Assembly (NCBI GenBank): GCA_900553175.1
Contig: USCH01000004.1
Span: 11,016 to 75,015, forward strand
Source of the DNA: an uncultured Alistipes sp.
Lineage (GTDB): Bacteria; Bacteroidota; Bacteroidia; Bacteroidales; Rikenellaceae
Reading direction: 5' to 3'
Length of the DNA stretch: 64,000 nt
A program made the translations under genes and the position numbers. The notes beneath the pieces are model-generated. The model ran no database searches. It saw only the letters and a program-made list of their open reading frames with translations, and had not been told where the DNA came from. Below are positions 25,442-36,297 of the stretch, piece after piece; position 1 is the first letter of the stretch; the number at the start of each line of letters is the position of its first letter.

Positions 25442-26233
25442 ATGAAGATCATTCGACTCTCTCTCGCCGCGGCGGCTCTTTGCTCCGCCGTTTCGGTTTC
25501 GGCGCAGTTCGCCAACGTTGCGGCCGACGAACCGTCCGCAGCCGCTCCCGCCCGGAGCGTGCTCATCAAGGACACGCGCAGCTATTCGCGCCTGGATCTC
25601 TCCTATGCGCCGCTCAAGATCGTTACCGACATCAGCGGGGCCGAGGACCACAAGCTCACGGGTCTTTCGCTGGGTTACACCCACGGCTTCAGCCTCACGC
25701 GCCAGGTGCCTCTCTTCATCGAGCTGGGCGCCAACCTCACCTACGGTTTCTCCAAGCGCGACTATGAGGACCGGGGTCTGAAGGAGGACGACGGCTTCGA
25801 AGTGCGCACGAGCCTCTTCTCGCTGAGCGTGCCCGTCAGCCTGGCCTATAAGCTGAGCTTCAACAAGCGCCTGTCGCTCACTCCGTTCGTGGGTCTGACC
25901 TTCCGGGGCAACCTCGCGGCGGTGTCCAAATACAAGTTCAACGATTTCGAAAAGGATTTCGGCGACAGCTATTCTTGGAAGAACGAAGAGGAATACTGGA
26001 AGTATCAGGAGGAGCACGAAACCGGCCTCCGGGAGAAGACCGATCTTTTCGACAAGAAGGAGACGGGCAGCAAGGACGCCACCTGGAAGCGTTTTCAGGC
26101 CGGCTGGCAGATCGGCGTGGGGCTCAACTACAAGCATCTCTACATCGGCGTGAGCTACGGCAAGGATTTCAACGAACTCTGCAAGAAGACCAAACTCGCC
26201 ACGACCCGCATTTCGCTGGGCTGCAATTTCTGA
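25442..26233 (+). CDS. Outer-membrane beta-barrel protein
   Basis: A 263-residue protein with a signal peptide (cleavage near VSVSAQ, residue 21) and alternating amphipathic strands such as YSRLDLSYAPLKI, LTGLSLGYTHGFSL and IGVGLNYKHLYIGVSYG. It ends in TTRISLGCNF, with a terminal Phe typical of BAM substrates. A long charged loop (about residues 165-205, rich in Glu and Lys) interrupts the strands. The function is unknown. It is the middle gene of a three-gene envelope operon. Confidence 0.75.
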   Translation: MKIIRLSLAAAALCSAVSVSAQFANVAADEPSAAAPARSVLIKDTRSYSRLDLSYAPLKIVTDISGAEDHKLTGLSLGYTHGFSLTRQVPLFIELGANLTYGFSKRDYEDRGLKEDDGFEVRTSLFSLSVPVSLAYKLSFNKRLSLTPFVGLTFRGNLAAVSKYKFNDFEKDFGDSYSWKNEEEYWKYQEEHETGLREKTDLFDKKETGSKDATWKRFQAGWQIGVGLNYKHLYIGVSYGKDFNELCKKTKLATTRISLGCNF

Positions 26234-26239
26234 CGAACG

Positions 26240-26986
26240 ATGAACGCATTGTCTTTCAACCGTCTGCTGCCCGCTGCATTCGCGCTGGCGGCAGCGTTCT
26301 TTGTTGCGGCCTGCGACGGAGACGATGATTCGGACCGGTCGTCCGGCAAGTCGTCGGCCATCGTCGGCCACTGGTACGATGAGGACAAGGGCAACTACGA
26401 CATTCAGACTTTCCGGGACGACGGGACGTTTGAAAATACGATGCTCTACTACGATGGGAAGATCGAGACGTATGCCTCCGGTACGTATGTCTACGACCGG
26501 GGCAAAGTGACCTGGCACGTCCTCGCAGGCGAAGATTTCAGCCTCGACAACTTCACGTGCAAGGTTACGGTCAAGGGCGAAACGATGTATGTCGAGGAGG
26601 AGGACGGCGACACGTATGCGTTGCACCGCATGTCCGATGCGATGTACAATCGGCTGCTGGGCATCGAGGAGCCGGAGCCCGAAGCATCGATCGTCGGACA
26701 TTGGTGTCGGGAGAATACCGATGCTTCGGGAGAGACCGATGTTTCGGTGCTCTCGTTTTCGGCCGACGGACGTTTCGAAGATGCCTTCTTATACGGCGGC
26801 TTCACCGACCGTTCCGAGGGGCGCTACCGGTTCTCCGGCAGCGAGCTGACGATGACCTACGACGACGGCGAGACGGTGACTGTGCTGGCGGCGGTCTCGG
26901 CTTCGGCGCTCGTGCTTCGCCTTTCGGCGACCGATGCGGCGACCTATCGCCGCATGTCGGAGACCGAATACGACCGGTTGTTCTGA
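26240..26986 (+). CDS. Lipocalin-like lipoprotein with internal duplication
   Basis: A 248-residue predicted lipoprotein with lipobox FVAAC (Cys25) and an acidic DGDDDSD tail. The mature part is two tandem copies of one domain. Each begins IVGHWYDED or IVGHWCREN, continues with DDGTFEN or ADGRFED, and ends MSDAMYNRL or MSETEYDRL. Such domains in Bacteroidales are lipocalin-like small-ligand binders. The second copy lacks part of the linker. It is the last gene of the operon before the terminator at 27006. Confidence 0.75.
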   Translation: MNALSFNRLLPAAFALAAAFFVAACDGDDDSDRSSGKSSAIVGHWYDEDKGNYDIQTFRDDGTFENTMLYYDGKIETYASGTYVYDRGKVTWHVLAGEDFSLDNFTCKVTVKGETMYVEEEDGDTYALHRMSDAMYNRLLGIEEPEPEASIVGHWCRENTDASGETDVSVLSFSADGRFEDAFLYGGFTDRSEGRYRFSGSELTMTYDDGETVTVLAAVSASALVLRLSATDAATYRRMSETEYDRLF

Positions 26987-27005
26987 CCGGAGCGGAGAAA
27001 CGCGA

Positions 27006-27037
27006 AGAGGGGGCGACATTTTGTCGCCCCCTCTTTC
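27006..27037 (+). terminator. Terminator between lipocalin-like gene and gdhA
   Basis: GAGGGGGCGAC and GTCGCCCCCTC flank ATTTT and are followed by a short T run. It lies between convergent genes and may act in both directions. Confidence 0.75.
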
Positions 27038-27054
27038 GTGTGCGCGGGTTCGGG

Positions 27055-28392
<1,338 letters not shown>

Positions 28393-28434
28393 ATTTTTCA
28401 GGTTGTTTTAAGGTTGTGCGTTTCCTGTTTGTTA

Positions 28435-28442
28435 CAAATATA
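28435..28442 (-). promoter_or_regulatory. gdhA promoter -7 box
   Basis: The minus strand reads TATATTTG, 42 bases before the ATG. Confidence 0.7.
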
Positions 28443-28493
28443 GTGATTTTGTCGATAGATTGTAACCGGTCGGGTGAAATTTTATCGCGTCCG

Positions 28494-31475
28494 TCACTCC
28501 CGATGGCTTTCGCAGACGATGCCTTTGTTCGACCGCCCGTCGATGCAGACCCACAGCGGGCGTTCGAAGCGCACCAGCCGCAGGTATTCGCCTTCGTACA
28601 CCGCTTCGCGGGCGTCGAGCCGGTCCTGGCGGAAGATTCCTTCGCCGCGGAAGGGGTTGATCGTCAGATACCCCACGCCCAGCGACGTCACGTTCTGGAA
28701 GAAGTGGGTGCCCTGCGAGGGTTCGACGTCGAACTGCTCGATGCCGCACTCGACGATCACTTTCGCTTCGGATATGTGCGTCCATTTGACCGGAATGCCC
28801 AGATAGGGGTCCGACGAGCCCCATCGGCCGGGTCCGACGAGGACGTAGGGCCGCCGCTCGTCGCGCAGCCGGGCGTTGAGGGCCAGCAGCTCGTCGGCGA
28901 TCCGCTCCGTCTCCAGCGAGTTGAAAGCTTCGGTCTTGACGTATACGATGTCGGCGATGTCGCTCATGCGCCCGATGCCCAGGGCGCTTTCGCCGTAGAT
29001 CAGCGCTTCGGCGGTGTCGATGCGCTGCCAGTCGACGGGCCGGTTGTCCTGGTTGTCGATGATCGGACGGATTTGCAGCAGATTGAAAATCCGGGGCTGC
29101 CCGGCCGCCGTGTCCATGTTGACGGCGAACTCCACCTCGACGGGGCAGCGCATCTCCTCGGTGCCCAGGGCGAGAATGTCGCGGATGATTTCGGCCAGAG
29201 GGAATGTGTTGTACTTGAGGATGTTGTTGAACGTAATCACTTTCCGCCCCCGGTCGAACGGACTGTCGGAGATGCGTTCGTTGTCGCGGTCCCAGACCGA
29301 GGTGACGTAGGCCGCGTTGCGCATGGGGGCGATCTGGGCGAGGCTCAGCCGGCGGATGTTCACCCCGTCGTCGATCGACGTGCGGAACGCTTCGGGAGAG
29401 AGATTCAGCGCCAGCACCTCCGACTGCGTGTCGCGCAGCGCCAGCTCGGGCGTCGAGGTTTGCAGCACCTTCTGCGGATAGCGGGGCGAGAAGCGCAGCG
29501 TGCGTCCTCCGTCGACCACCAGTTTGCCCAGCCCCATGGCGATGTTGCACACGCCCTCTTCGGGCGCCTCGTCGCCGATGGGGTAGCAGTTGATCGAGCG
29601 GGCCACGCCCGAGAGGGTCGGGAAGTAGACTCCGTCCTGCTCCGTGCCGCACACCTCCTGGAGGATGACGGCCATCTTCTCCTCGGAGATGAGGTTCTGC
29701 GACGAGGCGATGTAGGCCCTCGACGCGGCGAAGTAGACCGAGGCGTAGACGCTCTTCACGGCGCGCAGCACCAGGCGCAGCATCTGGTCCTCGTTGGCCG
29801 TGTAGGGGATCATGTAGGTCGAGTAGATGCCTGCGAAGGGCTGGTAGTGCGAATCCTCGAGTTTCGACGACGACCGCACGGCCAGCGGCGTGCGCACGGT
29901 GCGGAGGTAGGCTTTGAGCTCCTCCTGCAGCCGGGACGGAACGGTCGAGGAGACGAATTCGGAGAGAATCTCCTCGTCGGACATCTCCCGGGCGATGACG
30001 TATTGCAGCCCGTTGAGGCGGATGAACTCGTCGAAATACTCCGTGGCGATCACCACCGAGCGGGGGATCATGATGCGCACGCCCTCGTGCTTGTCGTACT
30101 GGCGGTGCTTGATGAGCATCGAGTTCATGAAGGCCAGACCGCGCGCCTTGCCGCCCAGCGACCCTTCGCCGATGCGGGCGAAGGCCACGGCGTCGGAGTA
30201 GGTCTCGGGGTCGAACCGCGCCACGACGCCCTGCCCCAGCAGGCGCCGGTAGTCGTTGATGAGCCCGACCAGCGCACGGCGGTGCTCGGCGACCGACCGG
30301 AAATGGCTCTTGTTGTACCGGCGGATCGAGGCGGCCAGCGGGAAAAGGCCCCGCGAGTAGAGCCACTTCGAGAGGTGGTTCTGCGAGGTGTGGTATTCGA
30401 ACGCGTCGTCGGGGACCGTGGCGATCATCTGCTGCATCTGCGCCAGGTCGCGGGCGCGCCCGATGACGGTGCCCGTCGCCGGGTCCTTGAATACGAAGTC
30501 GCCGAAAGCCAGCTCGGTGGTGATGTAGTCGCGGAGCTCGGAGAGGAGCGTTTTGGAGTTCTTGGCGATGAACCCGGCGCCCAGCTCGCGGGCCTGTTCG
30601 GCGAAGACGACCTGCGACGATTGCAGCAGCACGGGCATCAGGGGGTTGTCCTCGCGGATGCGGCGGCAGAGCTCGATGCCGGCGTCGAGCCGCTCCGAGG
30701 CGGGCGGATCGTCGCGGCGGATGACGAATCCCACGTCGGAGATCACGCCCAGCAGGTTCGTCTTGTAGCGCCCGTAGAGCTCCGCGGCCTCCTCGTAGCA
30801 GCGGGCCAGCAGGATTTTGGGCCGCGCCCGCTTGCGCAGCACCTGCTGCTGCTCGTTGAAGGCGTCCTTGAGAAACTCGGTGTTCTGCGAAAGGATGATC
30901 TTGTAGAGCTCGGGCAGGTAGGTCGAATAGAAGCGGATCGAATCCTCGACCAGCAGAATGGCCTGCACGCCGCCCTGCGCGATGTCCTCCTCGGCGTTCA
31001 TCTTGTCTTCGACGAGTTTGATGATGGCGATGATGAGGTCCGTGTTGCCGTGCCAGCAGAAGATGTAGTCCAGCCCCGAACGGTCCTGCTCCTCGAGCCG
31101 CCGGTAGATGTCCTTGGAGAAGGAGGTGAGCAGTGCCACGGGAATCTGCGGATGACGCTCCTTGACCGTCTTGGCGAACGAGAAGACGTCGGGTTCGCCC
31201 ACGTTGTACATCGTCAGGATGAAGTCGAACGCGGGGTCGGCGGCGAGCGTTTCGAGCGCTTCGGCCGTCGAACTCACGCGCGTGAACGAGGGGGGATTCG
31301 ACAGATTCAGGTCGAGGTACTCCCGGTTGATCTGCGACTCGATGTGGCCGTCCTCCTCCAGGATGTAGCCGTCGTAGCTGCAGCATACGAGCAGGATGCG
31401 GTGGATGCGGTACTTCATGAAGCGGTACCGGGCTTTGCTTTCGTCGGAAAGATACTGGCTGAGGCTCTGGTTCAT
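28494..31475 (-). CDS. REC-REC-ATP-grasp protein related to PEP synthase/PPDK nucleotide domain
   Basis: A 993-residue protein. Residues about 25-160 form a receiver-like domain in which the phospho-acceptor position lies in LTMYNVG, with no Asp. Residues about 170-340 form a second receiver-like domain that keeps acidic LLVEDS, Asp in VISDVG, QSS and the Lys of AKNSK. From about 430 there is a PPDK/PEP-synthase N-terminal ATP-binding domain with GSLGGKARGL (about 437) and LAVRSSSKLED (about 532). The phosphohistidine swivel domain and the PEP-binding barrel are missing, so it cannot be a complete PEP synthase. It may be a signal-controlled phosphotransferase. It is divergent from the acetyltransferase-like gene. 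Confidence 0.7.
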   Translation of the reverse strand: MNQSLSQYLSDESKARYRFMKYRIHRILLVCCSYDGYILEEDGHIESQINREYLDLNLSNPPSFTRVSSTAEALETLAADPAFDFILTMYNVGEPDVFSFAKTVKERHPQIPVALLTSFSKDIYRRLEEQDRSGLDYIFCWHGNTDLIIAIIKLVEDKMNAEEDIAQGGVQAILLVEDSIRFYSTYLPELYKIILSQNTEFLKDAFNEQQQVLRKRARPKILLARCYEEAAELYGRYKTNLLGVISDVGFVIRRDDPPASERLDAGIELCRRIREDNPLMPVLLQSSQVVFAEQARELGAGFIAKNSKTLLSELRDYITTELAFGDFVFKDPATGTVIGRARDLAQMQQMIATVPDDAFEYHTSQNHLSKWLYSRGLFPLAASIRRYNKSHFRSVAEHRRALVGLINDYRRLLGQGVVARFDPETYSDAVAFARIGEGSLGGKARGLAFMNSMLIKHRQYDKHEGVRIMIPRSVVIATEYFDEFIRLNGLQYVIAREMSDEEILSEFVSSTVPSRLQEELKAYLRTVRTPLAVRSSSKLEDSHYQPFAGIYSTYMIPYTANEDQMLRLVLRAVKSVYASVYFAASRAYIASSQNLISEEKMAVILQEVCGTEQDGVYFPTLSGVARSINCYPIGDEAPEEGVCNIAMGLGKLVVDGGRTLRFSPRYPQKVLQTSTPELALRDTQSEVLALNLSPEAFRTSIDDGVNIRRLSLAQIAPMRNAAYVTSVWDRDNERISDSPFDRGRKVITFNNILKYNTFPLAEIIRDILALGTEEMRCPVEVEFAVNMDTAAGQPRIFNLLQIRPIIDNQDNRPVDWQRIDTAEALIYGESALGIGRMSDIADIVYVKTEAFNSLETERIADELLALNARLRDERRPYVLVGPGRWGSSDPYLGIPVKWTHISEAKVIVECGIEQFDVEPSQGTHFFQNVTSLGVGYLTINPFRGEGIFRQDRLDAREAVYEGEYLRLVRFERPLWVCIDGRSNKGIVCESHRE

Positions 31476-31505
31476 GATCGTTCGTTAAATTCGCGGGATG
31501 TGAAA

Positions 31506-31513
31506 CAAAAATA
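31506..31513 (-). promoter_or_regulatory. Promoter -7 box of the REC-REC-ATP-grasp gene
   Basis: The minus strand reads TATTTTTG, 30 bases before the ATG at 31475. Confidence 0.65.
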
Positions 31514-31525
31514 GGGAAAAATGTT

Positions 31526-31533
31526 TATCTTTG
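31526..31533 (+). promoter_or_regulatory. Promoter -7 box of the acetyltransferase-like gene
   Basis: TATCTTTG on the plus strand, only 12 bases from the divergent box at 31506. It predicts a leader of about 145 bases before 31686. Confidence 0.65.
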
Positions 31534-31685
31534 TTCGGTTGTGCGGTCTTAAAATCCGGTTTTTCCGGAAAAAGAGATCCGTTTCCGGAGAGATGCGGCG
31601 GCGGATCGGACCTTTCCGGCCTCCGAAGGGAGGCGGCCGCCCCGTTTTTTTGCATGATTCACGACCCGAGGTCGATAAAACGAAG

Positions 31686-32900
31686 ATGATGGATTCGCAG
31701 AGATTCACCTTAGAGGAGGTCACCACTCCGGCGCTCGAGCGCGAATGGCTCGACCTGCCGAAAAAAATCTACAAGGGCAACCGCAACTGGGTCTGCCCGC
31801 TCGACTGCGACGTGCGCGAGGTGTTCGACCCCGCGCAGAACGAGCTCTTCGCCGAGGGCGCGGCCATCCGCTGGGTGGCGCGCGACGGCAGGGGCGAAGC
31901 GGTGGGGCGCATCGCCGCCTTCTACAACCGCGAGAAGGCCCAGATCGAGGAGCAGCCCACGGGCGGCTGCGGCTTTTTCGAGTCGATCGATTCGCAGGAG
32001 GTGGCCGACCTTTTGTTCGACGCGGCGCGCATGTGGCTGGCCAGCTACGGCATGGAGGCGATGGACGGGCCGATCAACTTCGGCCAGCGGCGCGACTGGT
32101 GGGGTCTGCTGGTCGAGGGCTACGAGTTCCAGCCGCTCTACAAGAACCCCTACAACCCGCCCTATTACAAGGAGCTGTTCGAGAATTACGGATTCAAAAA
32201 CTACTTCAACCAGCACAGCTTCATCTGGCGCGTGAACGATTCCGAGGCCAGCGAACGCATCTTCACGCGCACCGAGCGGCTTTACTCGCAGCCGGGCTAC
32301 CACGTCGAGACCATCGACATGAACAACCTCGAGGAGGCCGCCGAGAACTTCCGCGTGATCTACAACAAGGCCTGGGCGCTCTTTTCGGGCGTCAGACCCA
32401 TGTCGCAGGAAGAGGCCCTGCACCTGATGCGGACGATGAAGCCGATCATCGACCCCAACATCGTTTTCTTCGCCTATTTCAACGAGGAGCCCATCGGGTT
32501 CTTCGTCACCGTGCCCGACCTCAACCGCCTCATCGGCCGGTTCCGCGGCAAGTTCGGTCTGTGGCAGAAGCTGCGCCTGATGTGGGACCTCAAGGTGCGG
32601 CGCAAGTGCGACCGCATCTTCGGCGTCATCTTCGGCATCGCTCCCGAGTTCCACGGCAAGGGCGTCGAGTCGGCCATCATGGTCAAATACTGGGAGTATT
32701 TCACCTACAACAAGCGCAATCCCTACAAGACGCTGGAGCTGGCCTGGATCGGCGACTTCAACCCCGTGATGAACCGCATGATCGAAAACTACGTCTGCGC
32801 CAAGCGCCATAAGGTCCACACCACCTACCGCTACCTTTTCGACCGCGGGAAGGAGTTCCACCGCTGCCCGCGGCTGGGCGTCAAGCGCCGCGACGAATAA
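31686..32900 (+). CDS. GNAT-like acyltransferase family protein
   Basis: A 404-residue protein of a family annotated in Bacteroidota as GNAT-type. The C-terminal half has [31 protein letters not shown] (an acyl-CoA-loop-like stretch with GKG) and [17 protein letters not shown]. The N-terminal half contains [21 protein letters not shown] longer frame begins at 31521, but its first 55 residues overlap the promoter and look noncoding, so ATG 31686 (or 31689) is used. The substrate is unknown. It is followed 20 bases later by gcvT. Confidence 0.7.
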   Translation: MMDSQRFTLEEVTTPALEREWLDLPKKIYKGNRNWVCPLDCDVREVFDPAQNELFAEGAAIRWVARDGRGEAVGRIAAFYNREKAQIEEQPTGGCGFFESIDSQEVADLLFDAARMWLASYGMEAMDGPINFGQRRDWWGLLVEGYEFQPLYKNPYNPPYYKELFENYGFKNYFNQHSFIWRVNDSEASERIFTRTERLYSQPGYHVETIDMNNLEEAAENFRVIYNKAWALFSGVRPMSQEEALHLMRTMKPIIDPNIVFFAYFNEEPIGFFVTVPDLNRLIGRFRGKFGLWQKLRLMWDLKVRRKCDRIFGVIFGIAPEFHGKGVESAIMVKYWEYFTYNKRNPYKTLELAWIGDFNPVMNRMIENYVCAKRHKVHTTYRYLFDRGKEFHRCPRLGVKRRDE

Positions 32901-32920
32901 CCGAAAACCTCCGTAAAACT

Positions 32921-34021
32921 ATGAAAACCACACCTTTCACCGATTACCACATCGCCGCCGGGGCCCGTATGGCCGAGTTTGCGGGATACAACATGCCCAT
33001 CGAGTTCTCGGGCATCAACGACGAGCATCTGACCGTGCGGCAGGGTGCCGGGGTCTTCGACGTGAGCCACATGGGCGAAATCTGGGTCAAGGGTCCCGAG
33101 GCCCTCGCCTTGTTGCAGCGCATCACGTCGAACGACGTCTCGAAACTCTACGACGGCAAGGTGCAGTATTCGTGCATGCCCAACGGCCGCGGCGGCATCG
33201 TCGATGACATTCTGGTCTACCGCATTGACGCCGGGACCTACCTGCTGGTGGTCAACGCCGCCAACACCGACAAGGACTGGCGCCACATCTGTGCCGAGGG
33301 GGCGAAGCTGGGCATGGAGGCCGGACATGGCAAGGAGCTTTACAACGCTTCGGACGAAATCTGCCAGCTGGCCGTGCAGGGGCCTCTGGCCATGAAGATC
33401 GTGCAGAAGATGTGCGACGAACCGGTCGAGGATATGGCCTACTATACCTTCCGCAAGATGCGAGTGGCCGGGTGCGACGCCATCCTTTCGATCACGGGCT
33501 ACACCGGCGCCGGGGGCTGCGAAATCTACGTCGCCAACGAGGATGCGTCCAGACTGTGGACCGCGCTCTGGGAGGCGGGCGCCGAATACGGGCTGAAGAA
33601 CATCGGCCTCGGGGCGCGCGACACGCTGCGTCTGGAAAAGGGCTTCTGCCTCTACGGCAACGATATCGACGACACCACCTCGCCCATCGAAGCCGGTCTG
33701 GGGTGGATCACCAGGTTCGCCGAGGGCAAGGAGTTCATCGACCGTCCGCTCCTGGAGCGTCAGAAAAAGGAGGGTACGGCGCGCCGGCTGGTCGGCCTGA
33801 AGATGATCGACCGCGGCATTCCGCGCCACGGCTACGAGCTCTCCGCCCCCGACGGCACCCGGATCGGGCACGTCACTTCGGGCACCATGTCGCCCTGCCT
33901 GAAAGTGGGCGTCGGCATGGGATACGTCGCCTCCGAATATGCCGCTCCGGGTACGGAGATCGCCGTGGTCATCCGCGAACGGCTCCTGCGGGCCGAAGTG
34001 GTCCGGCTGCCGTTCGTGTAG
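32921..34021 (+). CDS. gcvT: Aminomethyltransferase (glycine cleavage T protein)
   Basis: The T protein transfers the methylene of the H-protein-bound aminomethyl group to tetrahydrofolate and releases ammonia. The 366-residue sequence shows [32 protein letters not shown] with the catalytic Asp, [11 protein letters not shown] and [17 protein letters not shown]. gcvH and gcvP are not in this window, so the complex is encoded at separate sites. It lies 20 bases after the acetyltransferase-like gene and 54 bases before the membrane glycosyltransferase gene. Confidence 0.95.
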   Translation: MKTTPFTDYHIAAGARMAEFAGYNMPIEFSGINDEHLTVRQGAGVFDVSHMGEIWVKGPEALALLQRITSNDVSKLYDGKVQYSCMPNGRGGIVDDILVYRIDAGTYLLVVNAANTDKDWRHICAEGAKLGMEAGHGKELYNASDEICQLAVQGPLAMKIVQKMCDEPVEDMAYYTFRKMRVAGCDAILSITGYTGAGGCEIYVANEDASRLWTALWEAGAEYGLKNIGLGARDTLRLEKGFCLYGNDIDDTTSPIEAGLGWITRFAEGKEFIDRPLLERQKKEGTARRLVGLKMIDRGIPRHGYELSAPDGTRIGHVTSGTMSPCLKVGVGMGYVASEYAAPGTEIAVVIRERLLRAEVVRLPFV

Positions 34022-34075
34022 CCCGGCACCTTGCAAAACCCCGACGACCGAACCCGACGAACACCCTTACGAAAA

Positions 34076-35272
34076 ATGAAAAACCTCCTGGCGAAGCTCG
34101 GCGCTTTCGTCCGCCGCCCCTTTTTCAGCGACTACCGCACGCTTTTCGGCCTTTGGCTCCTGATTCCGCTCGTCGCGGGCATCGTCAAGACCAAGTGCAA
34201 CAACTTCATCATCTACCGCTATGTCTTCTGGCATGCCGTCGAGCGGGTGTCGCTCTATGCCGAGTACCCCGGCCAGTATTACGACGTCAACCACTACGGG
34301 CCCTTGTTCAGCCTGATCATCGCACCCTTCGCCGTGCTGCCCGTGCGGCTGGGCGTCGTGCTGTGGGGCGTGGCCATGTCGCTGACGCTCTACTGGGCCA
34401 TCCGCTCGCTGTCCGTCGGGCGGTCGAAGCACGCCTTCATCCTCTGGTTCTGCGCCCACGAGCTGCTCACGGCACTCTTCATGAACCAGTTCAACGTGGT
34501 GATCGCCACGGTCATCATCGGCTCCTTCTGCCTCATCCGCCGGGAGAAAGACGTGTGGGCCACGCTGCTCATCGTCATGGGCACGCTGGTCAAGATCTAC
34601 GGTGTCGTGGGGCTGGCCTTTTTCTTCTTCTCGAAGCATAAAAAGCGTTTTATCCTCTCATTGATCGGGTGGTCGGCCGTGCTGTTCGCCGCACCGATGC
34701 TCTTCACGAGCCCCGAGTACGTCGTGGGGCAGTACCACGAATGGCTCACGGGGCTGGTGGTCAAGAACCAGGAGAATCTTTTCGCCTTCCACCAGAACAT
34801 CTCGCTGCTGGGCATGGTCCGCAAGATCAGCGGCTCGGCCGCTTACTCCGACCTGTGGGTGATCGTGCCCGGAATGGTGCTCTTTTTCCTGCCCTATCTG
34901 CGTCTGGAGCAGTATCGTTACGAGGGCTTCCGCCATGCGCTGCTGGCTTCGGTGCTGCTGTTCGTCGTGCTGTTCAGCACGGGCAGCGAATCGAGCGGTT
35001 ACATCATCGCGCTTTCGGGCGCTGCGATCTGGTACGTGACGGCGCCCTGGAAACGCTCGGGGTGGGACGCGGCGTTGATGGTCTTCGCCTTCATCCTCAC
35101 CAGCATGTCGCCCTCCGACCTCTTCCCGCGGGCGCTGCGCGTCGGCCTTGTCCAGCCCTATGCACTCAAGGCTTTGCCGTGTGTCCTCATCTGGCTCAAA
35201 CTCACGTGGGAGATGTCGACGCGCGACTACCGGCCGCGCTGCGCGACCGACGCTGCACAAAAAATCGCTTGA
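34076..35272 (+). CDS. Polytopic mannosyltransferase-like protein (GT87/DUF2029)
   Basis: A 398-residue membrane protein with about ten hydrophobic segments. It resembles GT-C polyprenol-phosphate-dependent mannosyltransferases of the GT87 family, with YGPLFSLIIAPFAVLP, HELLTALFMNQFNVVIA and a periplasmic loop containing NLFAFHQNISLLGM. It would glycosylate a lipid-linked or secreted glycan from the periplasmic side. An in-frame codon at 34031 would add 15 polar residues; ATG 34076 is preferred. Family assignment is by eye. Confidence 0.7.
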   Translation: MKNLLAKLGAFVRRPFFSDYRTLFGLWLLIPLVAGIVKTKCNNFIIYRYVFWHAVERVSLYAEYPGQYYDVNHYGPLFSLIIAPFAVLPVRLGVVLWGVAMSLTLYWAIRSLSVGRSKHAFILWFCAHELLTALFMNQFNVVIATVIIGSFCLIRREKDVWATLLIVMGTLVKIYGVVGLAFFFFSKHKKRFILSLIGWSAVLFAAPMLFTSPEYVVGQYHEWLTGLVVKNQENLFAFHQNISLLGMVRKISGSAAYSDLWVIVPGMVLFFLPYLRLEQYRYEGFRHALLASVLLFVVLFSTGSESSGYIIALSGAAIWYVTAPWKRSGWDAALMVFAFILTSMSPSDLFPRALRVGLVQPYALKALPCVLIWLKLTWEMSTRDYRPRCATDAAQKIA

Positions 35273-35322
35273 GCGGCTTCGTGGCATGATAATGGCGGGC
35301 GGGACTGAAAAATTCTCGCCGC

Positions 35323-36297
35323 ATGAAAACCCGTTATCTGGGCTTCGAACTCGCCTCTCCGGTCATCGTCGCCAGCTCGCCCTACACGGCTGCGAAAGCC
35401 TCTGTCGAACGGTGCGTCGCCGCAGGCGCGGGCGCCGTGGTCCTCAAGTCGATCTTCGAGGAGCAGGTTTTGCAGCATGCCGCCGCCTACGACTACGTGC
35501 CGCAGGGCATGGGTGACTCGGGCGAATACCTCGAAAGCTATCTTTCGGATGCCTGCAAACTCGATTTCCTGCATCTGATCGCCGATGCCCGCGCCACGGG
35601 CGTGCCCGTCATCGCCAGCGTCAACTGCGTCTCGGCGGGCGAGGGGTGGATCGACTATGCCGCGTCGATGGTTGCTGCGGGCGCTTCGGCTCTGGAGCTC
35701 AACATCTTCCTGATGCCGACCGATCCCGATGTCTGCTCCGCGGAGATCGAGGCCCGCTATGCGGAGATCGTCGCCGGCGTGACCGGTGCCGTGGCGGTTC
35801 CCGTGTCGGTGAAGCTGCCGATGCGCCTGACCCACATCGTGGCCATGGCCCGGACCCTCCGCGAGTGCGGAGCCCGGGGTGCGGTGCTCTTCAACCGCTT
35901 TTTCGAACCCGACATCGACATCGAACGCATGGAGTTCCGCCCGGGCGATCCGTTCAGCCATCCGTCGGAGCTGCGCAACGTGCTGCGGCCGGCGGCCCTC
36001 TGCGCCGCGGCGGTTCCCGGCCTCGACCTCTGCGTCTCGACGGGGGTGCACGACGGCGAAGCGGCCGTCAAGGCGCTGCTGTGCGGGGCCCGCGCCGTGC
36101 AGGTCTGCTCTGCGATCCACGAGAAAGGATACGACGTGATCGGAGAGATCGGCCGCTTCGTCGACGCGTGGGCCGGGCGGCATGGATTCGCGTCGACCGA
36201 CGACCTCTGCGGTCGGATGGATTTCGGGCGTGCGGGCGACGATCTGTTCCAGCGCGTGCAGTACATGCACTATTTTCCGCAGGGTACGATGGTGTGA
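35323..36297 (+). CDS. Dihydroorotate dehydrogenase-like FMN protein
   Basis: A 324-residue TIM-barrel protein resembling class 1 dihydroorotate dehydrogenase, with LASPVIVASSPYT, AGAGAVVLKSIFEEQ, VSVKLPMRL and STGVHDGEAAVKALLCGARAVQVCS (FMN-phosphate loop region). Genuine class 1 enzymes have a catalytic Cys in LNVSCPN; here the corresponding segment is ELNIFLMP, with neither Cys nor Ser. A true class 2 PyrD is encoded at 48162, so this one probably has another substrate. Its last 28 bases overlap the 3' end of the convergent HD gene. Confidence 0.7.
   Translation: MKTRYLGFELASPVIVASSPYTAAKASVERCVAAGAGAVVLKSIFEEQVLQHAAAYDYVPQGMGDSGEYLESYLSDACKLDFLHLIADARATGVPVIASVNCVSAGEGWIDYAASMVAAGASALELNIFLMPTDPDVCSAEIEARYAEIVAGVTGAVAVPVSVKLPMRLTHIVAMARTLRECGARGAVLFNRFFEPDIDIERMEFRPGDPFSHPSELRNVLRPAALCAAAVPGLDLCVSTGVHDGEAAVKALLCGARAVQVCSAIHEKGYDVIGEIGRFVDAWAGRHGFASTDDLCGRMDFGRAGDDLFQRVQYMHYFPQGTMV

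Noticed and set aside
28494..31475. Complete PEP synthase
   Set aside because: The swivelling phosphohistidine domain and the PEP-binding barrel are absent; only the ATP-binding part is recognisable.
31521..31685. N-terminal extension of the GNAT-like protein
   Set aside because: It overlaps the -7 box at 31526 and its translation is basic and unlike the family.
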